Source of the DNA: Ilumatobacteraceae bacterium
Lineage (GTDB): Bacteria > Actinomycetota > Acidimicrobiia > Acidimicrobiales > Ilumatobacteraceae
DNA: 8,560 nucleotides
Assembly (NCBI GenBank): GCA_016463105.1
Contig: JAEMRY010000015.1
Coordinates: 3,781 to 12,340 of the forward strand
Reading direction: 5' to 3'
Below, in pieces: positions 1 through 6,630 of this stretch. The notes under the pieces were generated by a model that had not been told where the DNA came from, did not search any database, and worked only from the letters and a program-made list of their open reading frames with translations. The first letter of the stretch is position 1. Each line of letters starts with the position of its first letter. The translations under genes and the position numbers were made by a program.

Positions 1-29
1 GCCTGTGTTGACGTGCTTGCACGCTTACG

Positions 30-34
30 AGGAG
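30..34 (+). promoter_or_regulatory. Probable ribosome binding site (AGGAG)
   Basis: AGGAG lies 11 bases before the ATG at 46, slightly far but usable. It is the best Shine-Dalgarno match before any gene in the window and is the main reason to prefer 46 over the in-frame GTG at 13, which the motif would lie downstream of. Confidence 0.45.
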
Positions 35-45
35 ACCCACCGCCG

Positions 46-654
46 ATGTTTGTCACGCGCCACTCACACGTTGTTGACGTTGCATTGCGCGAAAAGCTTT
101 GGTTTCTTTACCGTCGCGCGTATCAAACAACTGCCGAGTCGACCGTTACACATGAAATGCTGGATCAATTTGAATTTAACGATCAGATTTCTGAGTCGTC
201 GAACCGCGTTTGGGTAGTTTGGAATGACTCGCTTCCAGTTGCGATGACTTTAGTGTCAACTGACGTTCGTACAACTCGCTGGTTAAGTGAAATATATTTC
301 GAGAAAAACTTTCCAGAAAGATTCAAGGCTGGGCAGGTTCATTACATCGTCTGGGTTGTGGTTGATCCAGGTTGCGAACCACACAGTGTGAACATCTTGC
401 TCGCACGTCAAGCTTTGGCAGCAGAAGCAGCCGAAGGCGCATTACTCGTCTTTGATGTTCCAGATATTCATCAACCAGGTCAAAACGGTGGGGCATCTGA
501 ACTTCTTTTTCGAATGGCGCAACTCGTTGGCGAAGTTGAATTGCTTCCGTTGTCTACGCAACGTTATTTTGCTTTAGATTTCGCTCAACCGTTGAAGAAT
601 TCAGTAAGTAAAAGCAAACTTTTAGAAAATAGAGAAGAGTCTTTACTCCGCTAG
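46..654 (+). CDS. Uncharacterised protein, possibly GNAT-fold acyltransferase
   Basis: I do not recognise this 202-residue protein with certainty. It has an N-terminal helix (LREKLWFLYRRAY, residues 14-26), then alternating strands and helices, including VWVVW (55-59) followed by PVAMTLV (64-70), and a hydrophobic strand HYIVWVVVDP (99-108). This order loosely resembles a GNAT acyltransferase core, but I see no clear acetyl-CoA R/Q-x-x-G-x-G/A loop, so an enzymatic role is unproven. There is no signal peptide or membrane segment. The polar, charged tail (about 183-202) looks disordered. The ATG at 46 is chosen because AGGAG lies 11 bases upstream. The frame stays open to the window edge with a GTG at 13, so a longer form that starts outside cannot be excluded. 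It ends 13 bases before phoH, so the two are probably co-transcribed. Confidence 0.6.
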   Translation: MFVTRHSHVVDVALREKLWFLYRRAYQTTAESTVTHEMLDQFEFNDQISESSNRVWVVWNDSLPVAMTLVSTDVRTTRWLSEIYFEKNFPERFKAGQVHYIVWVVVDPGCEPHSVNILLARQALAAEAAEGALLVFDVPDIHQPGQNGGASELLFRMAQLVGEVELLPLSTQRYFALDFAQPLKNSVSKSKLLENREESLLR

Positions 655-667
655 CCTTAGTAGCCAG

Positions 668-1639
668 ATGAGCGTTTCCGTAGCCGCAGTGACGGTTGTT
701 GTCCCTGGTTCGCATCTGATGGCCGGATTGCTTGGTGAGCGTGATTCTCATCTGCGGTTTATTGAGAAGAACTTTCCAAAAACAACGATCACGGTTCGGG
801 GCAACGAAGTTTCGATTTCGGGCGAAGATACTGATTTGGTTGGTTGTCTTTTTGAAGAACTGGCAGGCTTGTTGCAAGGTGGCGAAAATTTAGATCTTGT
901 CGTGGTCTCGCGAAGTGTTGACATGGTTAGATCAAATGAAAGACCGACTTCGGTGCTGACCGAAGACATTGTCAGACTTAGTCAAGGTCGAGCAGTTCGC
1001 GCCAAAACATCCGGCCAAAAACGTTACGTTGATGCGATAAGAGACAATGTAATCACATTCGGGCTTGGTCCTGCCGGAACTGGAAAGAGTTGGTTGGCAA
1101 TTGCAATGGCGGTTCAGGCTCTTCAGTCAAAATCTGTTCAGCGAATTATTCTTACGCGACCTGCAGTTGAGGCAGGCGAGCGTCTTGGGTTTTTGCCAGG
1201 AGATTTGATGGCGAAACTCGATCCATATCTACGACCGCTTTATGACGCGTTGCACGACATGGTTGGTGCCGAGGGCGCGCTCAAGATGGCAGAAAAACAA
1301 ATCGTTGAAGTTGCGCCACTGGCCTATATGCGAGGTCGAACCCTAAATAACAGTTTCATTATTTTAGATGAAGCACAAAATGCGACACCAGAGCAGATCA
1401 AAATGTTTCTGACCCGAATTGGTTTTGGATCAAAAGTCGTCGTTACTGGCGACACGACCCAAGTTGACATTCCCGATAATCGAAGTGGCTTGGTCGGCCT
1501 TGAGAATATTCTTCAAGGAATTGAAGGTTTGGCTTTTGTTCACCTTGATACTCGCGATGTTGTGCGTCACAGAATCGTCGCCGACATTGTCGCTGCCTAC
1601 GAGCGAAAAGGTGCACCCCCGGTGAAGAATCGTGCCTGA
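668..1639 (+). CDS. phoH: PhoH-family ATPase (PhoH-like protein)
   Basis: A 323-residue PhoH/PhoL-type cytoplasmic P-loop ATPase. The ATPase domain covers about residues 110-315. It has Walker A GPAGTGKS (134-141), the family signature LTRPAVEAGERLGFLPGD (162-179), Walker B IILDEAQN (231-238), and the sensor-like block VVTGDTTQVDIP (258-269). The N-terminal part (about 8-80) matches the small PhoH N-terminal domain with a KH-like pattern. Length is normal for the family. PhoH proteins are linked to RNA metabolism and phosphate-starvation responses. The exact substrate is not settled, but constant linkage to ybeY supports a ribosome/RNA role. The start is an ATG with no good Shine-Dalgarno sequence, 13 bases after the previous stop. 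The 3' end overlaps ybeY by 8 bases, implying translational coupling. Confidence 0.96.
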   Translation: MSVSVAAVTVVVPGSHLMAGLLGERDSHLRFIEKNFPKTTITVRGNEVSISGEDTDLVGCLFEELAGLLQGGENLDLVVVSRSVDMVRSNERPTSVLTEDIVRLSQGRAVRAKTSGQKRYVDAIRDNVITFGLGPAGTGKSWLAIAMAVQALQSKSVQRIILTRPAVEAGERLGFLPGDLMAKLDPYLRPLYDALHDMVGAEGALKMAEKQIVEVAPLAYMRGRTLNNSFIILDEAQNATPEQIKMFLTRIGFGSKVVVTGDTTQVDIPDNRSGLVGLENILQGIEGLAFVHLDTRDVVRHRIVADIVAAYERKGAPPVKNRA

Positions 1640-2225
1640 ACCGCATGTAAAAAAAACTGGTCCACAAAAAGTTGGCGGGGATGGTGACCTTGAAATCTTC
1701 TGTGCCGACGAGCAAACAGATATCGAAGTTGATATTTCGCGATGGCGAGAACTTGCCGAGAAAGTCTTGAGATCTCAAGGGGTGCGCGGTGCCGCAGAGC
1801 TGACTTTAATGTTCGTACCCGAAACGGCGATCGCTGGATTAAATGAGCAGTACATGGGCAAACTTGGTTCAACCGATGTCTTGGCATTTCCGTTAGATGC
1901 CGTCGAAGTGGTGCGCTCGCCTGGGCCTGGCGCAATGTCGCGTGGTCCTGAACGCGTGCCGTTAGATATCAATGATCTGCCAGTGATGCTTGGCGATGTA
2001 GTTGTGTGCCCAGCAGTTGCAATGCGACAAGCACCAAGCCACGCGGGCAATCTTGACGATGAGTTCGCGCTTTTGATCGTGCATGGAATATTGCATGTAC
2101 TTGGTTTAGATCACGACACAGATGAAAAAGCACAGACAATGCAGGCAGCCGAGCGAAAACTTTTAGAGCAGCACCATTGGGGCAGTGCGATGCCAGATTC
2201 TTTTCGCAAGGTCTACGAATCATGA
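1632..2225 (+). CDS. ybeY: Endoribonuclease YbeY (rRNA maturation factor)
   Basis: A 197-residue UPF0054/YbeY metalloprotein. The zinc-binding signature HGILHVLGLDH spans residues 151-161, with ligands H151, H155 and H161. Conserved STDVLAFP (80-87) and LGDVVVCP (120-127) blocks precede it. YbeY is a single-strand endoribonuclease active in 16S rRNA 3'-end maturation and 70S quality control. Between the two conserved blocks lies a loop of about 30 residues rich in Gly, Pro and Arg. Loops here occur in other actinobacterial YbeY proteins. The GTG start at 1632 lies inside the end of phoH in another frame. I see no later ATG or GTG before the conserved core begins around residue 20, so the N-terminal extension of about 18 residues is probably real. 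The stop overlaps the next ATG as ATGA. Confidence 0.95.
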   Translation: MPEPHVKKTGPQKVGGDGDLEIFCADEQTDIEVDISRWRELAEKVLRSQGVRGAAELTLMFVPETAIAGLNEQYMGKLGSTDVLAFPLDAVEVVRSPGPGAMSRGPERVPLDINDLPVMLGDVVVCPAVAMRQAPSHAGNLDDEFALLIVHGILHVLGLDHDTDEKAQTMQAAERKLLEQHHWGSAMPDSFRKVYES

Positions 2226-3499
2226 TTTTTAGCGCGACACCAACTAACAGCGATGTCTGGATACTCGTTGTTATTTGCATCTTGCTAATTAGTCTGACTT
2301 TTCTTTCACTTGCAGAGATGTCGCTTTCGCGTATCACAAAGCAAAAAGCCCAAGCTTTGGTTGATCAGCAAGCAAAGAGTGCCCGTCTGATTTTAAAACT
2401 TGCTGAAGAGCCAACGCGATGGGTGAACCCGCTTTTGCTGACCGTAAATATTTTTCAAACCGTGCAAGCCACACTCACTGGTGTAGTGGCTGGCAGATTG
2501 TTCGGCGCTGCCGGAGTAGTAATCGGCGTGACGTTGAATGTAATTATTTTCTTTGTCATGGCAGAAGCCGTACCAAAAACTTATGGATTGCTTCACCCGG
2601 TACGTGGGGCGACCATCACGGCTAGACCTGTTAGCGCAATTGTCGGATTCTGGCCGTTAAGAATTATGTCGATTGGCTTGATCAAACTAACCAATGTGAT
2701 TGTGCGTGGAAAGGGCTTAGCCGCTGGTCCGTTCATCAGTGAGCAAGAGTTTCTCGGCATCGTTGAGGCGGCTGCGCAAGAATCAGTGATTGAACATGAA
2801 GAACGAGAATTGATTGAATCGGTAATTGAATTCGGGGACACGGTCGTTCGAGAGATCATGGTTCCACGACCAGACATTGTTTCAATTAATGATGATCTAA
2901 CAGTTTCGAGAGCACTTGACTTCGTTGTTGACCATCAATTCAGTCGACTTCCTGTGCTGCGAGCCGACGATGATGATCAAGACGATCTAGTAGGAGTCGT
3001 GTTCGCTAAAGACCTGATTGTCGCTGAAAGATCTGGTCGTGGTGCAGAATCAATTAAGAGTTTTCTTCACGTCGTAGAAGTTATTCCTGAAACAAAATTG
3101 GTCTCAGACCTGATGCGTCAAATGCAGTCAGACAAATTTCACTTGGCAATGGTCGCCGATGAATATGGTTTGCTTGCAGGTCTTGTAACTTTAGAAGACT
3201 GTTTAGAAGAACTTGTGGGCGAGATCGGTGACGAGCACGACGATGACGATACTTCGGTTCAAAGACAACCGAATGGTGATTTGCTAGTAACCGGCGTGAC
3301 GACAATCAACCGACTCAATGAGTTGTTAGAGACGAATATCAGCGAAGAAGAATATGACACGGTTGGTGGATTGGTATTCGGTTTATTGGGTCATGTACCT
3401 GAAGTAGGAGAGTTCGTCAATCAAGATCAATGTCGTTTTTCAGTTGAAGTATTGGATGGTCGTCGCATCCAAATTGTGCGAGTGTCGTTGCGCGATTAA
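2222..3499 (+). CDS. CNNM/CorC-type membrane protein with CBS domain pair
   Basis: A 425-residue hemolysin-C/CorC-like protein. The N-terminal DUF21 (CNNM) membrane domain spans about residues 1-180, with hydrophobic segments near 11-31, 69-91, 95-114 and 135-160. It carries the family motifs AEMSLSRIT (31-39) and AEAVPKTY (114-121). A linker with VREIMVPRPDIV (209-220) leads into two CBS domains (about 210-335), and VADEYGLLAGLVTLED (311-326) is typical of the second. A C-terminal CorC_HlyC domain (about 345-425) completes the fold. Relatives include Mg2+/Co2+ efflux or transport proteins, but the ion cannot be read from sequence. The ATG at 2222 is preferred over an upstream TTG at 2177: it forms an ATGA overlap with ybeY, has AAGG at 2208-2211, and gives the usual start just before the first membrane helix. 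Acidic runs (249-255 and 337-343) are notable. Confidence 0.93.
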   Translation: MIFSATPTNSDVWILVVICILLISLTFLSLAEMSLSRITKQKAQALVDQQAKSARLILKLAEEPTRWVNPLLLTVNIFQTVQATLTGVVAGRLFGAAGVVIGVTLNVIIFFVMAEAVPKTYGLLHPVRGATITARPVSAIVGFWPLRIMSIGLIKLTNVIVRGKGLAAGPFISEQEFLGIVEAAAQESVIEHEERELIESVIEFGDTVVREIMVPRPDIVSINDDLTVSRALDFVVDHQFSRLPVLRADDDDQDDLVGVVFAKDLIVAERSGRGAESIKSFLHVVEVIPETKLVSDLMRQMQSDKFHLAMVADEYGLLAGLVTLEDCLEELVGEIGDEHDDDDTSVQRQPNGDLLVTGVTTINRLNELLETNISEEEYDTVGGLVFGLLGHVPEVGEFVNQDQCRFSVEVLDGRRIQIVRVSLRD

Positions 3500-3508
3500 G
3501 GTCTGAAT

Positions 3509-4258
3509 ATGGAAATTTCTTTAAACGGCAAAGTTGCTTTAGTCACTGGTGCTTCACGCGGAATTGGCAAATCAATTGCAAAATCGTTTGCCGAAGCCGG
3601 GGCGAAAGTGATGCTGTCATCGCGAAAAGAAGATTCGTTGCGAGCAGCTGCGTCTGAGATAGATGGCGAGACCGATGTCTTCGCGGCAAACACTGGCGAT
3701 TTAGATCAAGGTCAGGCATGCATCGAAGCAACGATGAAGCGATTTGGCAAGATTGACATCCTCGTCAATAATGCGGCAACTAATCCGTATTATGGCCAAA
3801 CACTCGGCGTTGACTCTGCTCGTTTTGATAAAACTTTTCAAGTTAATTTAAAGGGACCACTTTTCTGGAGTCAAGCAGTCTGGAACGCATCAATGAAGAC
3901 AAATCCAGGAGTGATATTGAATATTGCATCAGTTGGCGGATTGCGTGCCGAACAAGGCTTAGGCGTTTATAACTTAACCAAGGCAGCAATAATTCATTTA
4001 ACTAGTCAGTTGGCATGTGAACTCGGGCCAACTCGCGTTGTAGGCATCGCACCTGGTTTGGTTAAAACTGCCTTCGCATCAGTTCTGGTTGAAAACTTTG
4101 GTGACAAACTCGCTGCAGCACTGCCGACAGGTCGTCTTGGCGAACCACAAGACATCGCAAATCTTGCTTTATTTTTGTGCTCTGATCTGGCGTCTTGGAT
4201 TACAGGAGAAACTTATGTGATTGACGGTGGTGCAGGGGTGCGCTCAGGCTCAATGTAA
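3509..4258 (+). CDS. Short-chain dehydrogenase/reductase (SDR), substrate unknown
   Basis: A classical SDR of 249 residues, the normal family length. It has the nucleotide-binding TGASRGIG (13-20), NNAA (87-90), catalytic-tetrad N113, S141, Y154 and K158 (YNLTK), and PG (182-183) after the sixth strand. Arg39 just after the second strand (SSRK, 37-40) is typical of NADP(H)-preferring members. The C-terminal WITGETYVIDGGAG pattern (230-243) is also canonical. It resembles FabG- and DHRS4-like enzymes, so the substrate cannot be named, and assignment as the essential FabG is not supported by context. The ATG follows the CBS gene by 9 bases with AAGG at 3498-3501, so it is probably the last gene of the phoH-ybeY operon. 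Its last 46 bases are shared, antisense, with the MFS gene. Confidence 0.93.
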   Translation: MEISLNGKVALVTGASRGIGKSIAKSFAEAGAKVMLSSRKEDSLRAAASEIDGETDVFAANTGDLDQGQACIEATMKRFGKIDILVNNAATNPYYGQTLGVDSARFDKTFQVNLKGPLFWSQAVWNASMKTNPGVILNIASVGGLRAEQGLGVYNLTKAAIIHLTSQLACELGPTRVVGIAPGLVKTAFASVLVENFGDKLAAALPTGRLGEPQDIANLALFLCSDLASWITGETYVIDGGAGVRSGSM

Positions 4259-5463
4259 ATTTTCGCCGCTCTAAAAAATGCAGGAGAAAGTGCAACAAGA
4301 GCGATCAGCAGAAGTACTCCAGAGGCGAGATATGTTGCGCGCAAACCGAAGTTGTATGCAATTTGACCGCCGATTAGAGCACCAATTGCTGTGGTTCCAG
4401 TACCGATAAATCGATACACGCTATTCACGCGACCAAACAGTTCGGGTGGTATTAAACGCTGACGCATGCTCACCGTTATCACGTTCCAAATTGTTCCAGC
4501 GATTGACATTACGACTCCGCTAATCGCAACGGCCCAGATCTGCGGAAATATTCCTGGAATCAAGTCAGATAGTCCAAAAATTACATATGCAGTGATCAGT
4601 GCGACAGTCGAACCCAAACGCTTACTTACTGACTCGCCAACAAGGCCACCCAAGATCGAACCGATTGAGATTGCGGCTAGCAATATGCCAAAACCGCGTG
4701 CACCGAGACCGAGTTCGTCGCGAACAAACTTTACGAACACTGCGTGGGCGAACATGCCACACATATTGGCGACACCGAGCATGATCGCTAGTGTGCGCAA
4801 TAAATCATGTTTCCAAAGCCAGATCAAACCTTGTTTTAGTTCACTTGAAAACGGCGCATTTGTTTGTTCAATAATCGCAGTGTTTTTGACTTTGATTGAA
4901 CGAATCAAGATTGCAGCGATAACCAGCGCTACGGCGTTTACTGCAAAGGGCGCGCTGATTGCAATTACAAATATCCACGCACCAAGCGGTAAACCGATAA
5001 AGCCGTTGCTGATGATTTGCGAAATATATAAGCGACTGTTTGCGAGTTCTAATGATTCTTCATCAACAATCGCCGGCAATATTGCCTGCGAACTCATATC
5101 AAAAAACAGTTCGCAAACCCCCGCCACTGCACTGGCTGCAATCAATAGATAGATATTTAGTGTGTCGTTGGCAGCGCTAACAGCAATTAATGTAAAGACA
5201 AGACCACGAACAAGGTTCGCTCGGTACATTATTTTTTGTCGATCGTGACGATCTAGATAAACACCAGCAGGAAGCGACAACACCAGCCACGGCAACATTG
5301 CGGCAAATGTGACCGCTGCAATCAGTCGTGAGTCGTTGGTTAATTGCAGGGCAAGCAATGGGCCTGCGGCTACGACCATTCCATCGCCAAGGTTTGACAC
5401 TGTCGAAGATGTGAATAATCTCCAATAAGACTTCGGCAAAGAATGCGAATGTTGTTCACTCAT
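4213..5463 (-). CDS. MFS transporter, EntS-like (MFS_3) exporter
   Basis: A 416-residue major facilitator protein with about 12 hydrophobic segments. These fall roughly at 20-42, 47-68, 84-98, 103-121, 148-168, 170-187, 222-245, 257-279, 285-306, 309-331, 352-370 and 375-397. A motif-A-like loop GVYLDRHDRQKIM (67-79) links helices 2 and 3. The second half has MRQRLIPPELFGRVNSVYR (333-351), characteristic of the MFS_3 group that includes the enterobactin exporter EntS and macrolide-efflux-like proteins. The substrate is unknown. The ATG overlaps the menE stop as ATGA, with no Shine-Dalgarno sequence, so translation is probably coupled to menE. The C-terminal tail (RAAKIYIEPERTPAPPSIT) is cytoplasmic-looking and is encoded opposite the end of the SDR gene. 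Confidence 0.92.
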   Translation of the reverse strand: MSEQHSHSLPKSYWRLFTSSTVSNLGDGMVVAAGPLLALQLTNDSRLIAAVTFAAMLPWLVLSLPAGVYLDRHDRQKIMYRANLVRGLVFTLIAVSAANDTLNIYLLIAASAVAGVCELFFDMSSQAILPAIVDEESLELANSRLYISQIISNGFIGLPLGAWIFVIAISAPFAVNAVALVIAAILIRSIKVKNTAIIEQTNAPFSSELKQGLIWLWKHDLLRTLAIMLGVANMCGMFAHAVFVKFVRDELGLGARGFGILLAAISIGSILGGLVGESVSKRLGSTVALITAYVIFGLSDLIPGIFPQIWAVAISGVVMSIAGTIWNVITVSMRQRLIPPELFGRVNSVYRFIGTGTTAIGALIGGQIAYNFGLRATYLASGVLLLIALVALSPAFFRAAKIYIEPERTPAPPSIT

Positions 5464-6593
5464 AACGCGAGGGTATTTAATTTTAGTAATTCAGAAATTT
5501 GCACTTTGCCTAGGGCTGAGCGGGGAATCTGATCAACAATAAATAATTTTTGAGGCGCACAATAATCGGGGAGCGACTTCTTCACATGCAGGCGCACAGC
5601 GTCAATATTAAAAGACCGTTTTTGATTCTCAAGCACGATCCACGCACAAACTGCAGTACCCCAATTTTCATCGGGCAGACCCCGAACCACGCATTCGGTC
5701 ACCCCAGCCATATCATTAATTGAATCTTCAACTGTCTTGGGCCAAACTTTAAAGCCACCCGTGTTGATCAAGTCATCTCTGCGACCTAACACAGTAAGTT
5801 TTCTGTGGCTATCTAATTCGCCGAGATCACCAGTTGCGAACCAGCCGTCGTGTGTCTTTGGGTTTGTGCCGTCACGGTATTCACGAAATAGCATCGCACC
5901 GCGAATCTGAATCTCGTCATCTGTGCTAATTCGAATTGAAACGCCGTCAAGCGCCTGGCCGTTATAGGCGATACCGCCCATAGTTTCGCTTAACCCATAA
6001 GTTGCAATTGCATTAGCGGGCAGTGCATCGATCATCTCTGATCCGCCGACAAGCACACTGCGAAAGCCGGCAACATCAACTCGTCGGATAATTGTTGGTA
6101 CTAGCGATGTCATTGTTGCACCGTTGTTCAACGCATTAGCGATTGTTGTTGGCTCGGCTTTTGGTTCAATCGTTAGATTCGATTCGTAATGCAGTGCTCT
6201 CAATACGACAGATAATCCTCCGACATGAGCCAAAGATAGGCACGCCAGCCAATGATCTGCACTCGAACATTCGAGCCGAGAACCACCTGCAACTATCGCA
6301 GCACGAATCGATTCGTGAGTGTGGACGACTCCTTTGGGTGTGCCAGTCGATCCAGATGTCGCAATCACTAAGGCGTCGTTGGCACCCACAGCAAAACCAT
6401 CCTCAAGTTTTAATCGTTCTCCGTGATGATTAATTAAGTACGACGCACCCAGTTGTTTTAGCAACTGATTCTTGGCGAACTGCGGAAGTCTTTGATCAAT
6501 CGGCAGTAGTGCATCACCCGAGTCCCAAATCTGTTTTAGTTCGTCTACAAAGCGTTGACCGGCAGGCATGTCAATAGCAATGAGTGAAGGCAC
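5460..6593 (-). CDS. menE: o-Succinylbenzoate-CoA ligase (MenE)
   Basis: An ANL-superfamily adenylate-forming ligase of 377 residues. It has P-loop TSGSTGTPKGV (79-89), A5 motif TYGLSETMGG (198-207), TGDLG (254-258), hinge GRRDDLINTGGFKVWP (270-285), and a C-terminal LGKVQ (361-365) with catalytic Lys363. It activates o-succinylbenzoate to its CoA thioester in menaquinone synthesis. General acyl-CoA ligases share these motifs. The MenE call rests on the short N-terminal region, similar in size to mycobacterial MenE and well below the roughly 450 residues of the E. coli enzyme, and on menA and menH nearby. The GTG start at 6593 is supported by a TAnnnT box 6 bases upstream and no Shine-Dalgarno sequence, suggesting a leaderless mRNA. 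An in-frame ATG at 6569 is the alternative. It heads an operon with the MFS gene. Confidence 0.9.
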   Translation of the reverse strand: MPSLIAIDMPAGQRFVDELKQIWDSGDALLPIDQRLPQFAKNQLLKQLGASYLINHHGERLKLEDGFAVGANDALVIATSGSTGTPKGVVHTHESIRAAIVAGGSRLECSSADHWLACLSLAHVGGLSVVLRALHYESNLTIEPKAEPTTIANALNNGATMTSLVPTIIRRVDVAGFRSVLVGGSEMIDALPANAIATYGLSETMGGIAYNGQALDGVSIRISTDDEIQIRGAMLFREYRDGTNPKTHDGWFATGDLGELDSHRKLTVLGRRDDLINTGGFKVWPKTVEDSINDMAGVTECVVRGLPDENWGTAVCAWIVLENQKRSFNIDAVRLHVKKSLPDYCAPQKLFIVDQIPRSALGKVQISELLKLNTLAL

Positions 6594-6599
6594 TGAATC

Positions 6600-6605
6600 A
6601 TCGTA
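6600..6605 (-). promoter_or_regulatory. Predicted -10 box for leaderless menE
   Basis: On the minus strand the hexamer TACGAT (TAnnnT) ends exactly 6 bases before the menE GTG at 6593. This places the expected transcription start at or next to the first codon. No TTGACA-like -35 is visible. Its expected place overlaps the menA -10 box. The call rests on motif and spacing only. Confidence 0.5.
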
Positions 6606-6618
6606 GATGTTTTGTTGT

Positions 6619-6624
6619 TAAGTT
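6619..6624 (+). promoter_or_regulatory. Predicted -10 box for leaderless menA
   Basis: TAAGTT (TAnnnT) ends exactly 6 bases before the menA GTG at 6631, the same spacing as the menE box on the other strand. No Shine-Dalgarno motif lies in the six intervening bases, so a leaderless transcript is the simplest reading. No -35 consensus is visible. The expected position falls on the menE -10 box. Confidence 0.5.
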
Positions 6625-6630
6625 AGAGCC

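Noticed and set aside
592..667. Possible phoH promoter starting from TTGAAG at 592
   Set aside because: No TAnnnT-type -10 lies at proper spacing from it, and the only nearby TAnnnT (TAGCCT, 652-657) is 10 bases from the ATG. Co-transcription with the preceding gene is simpler.
1443..1935. Minus-strand open frames of about 110 codons across the phoH/ybeY junction
   Set aside because: They lie opposite conserved motifs of PhoH and YbeY, have no domain-like sequence and no start signal, so they are shadows.
2177..2221. Upstream TTG start for the CBS protein, adding 15 residues
   Set aside because: The ATG at 2222 overlaps the ybeY stop as ATGA, has AAGG upstream and starts just before the first membrane helix. 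The extension would cover conserved YbeY coding sequence.
3509..4258. Naming the SDR fabG
   Set aside because: The motifs are shared by the whole classical SDR family and there are no fatty-acid genes nearby, so the specific name is not supported.
4466..5152. A 228-codon open frame on the plus strand inside the MFS gene
   Set aside because: It is antisense to a well-supported membrane protein, has no recognisable domain, and its composition follows from the opposite strand's hydrophobic codons.
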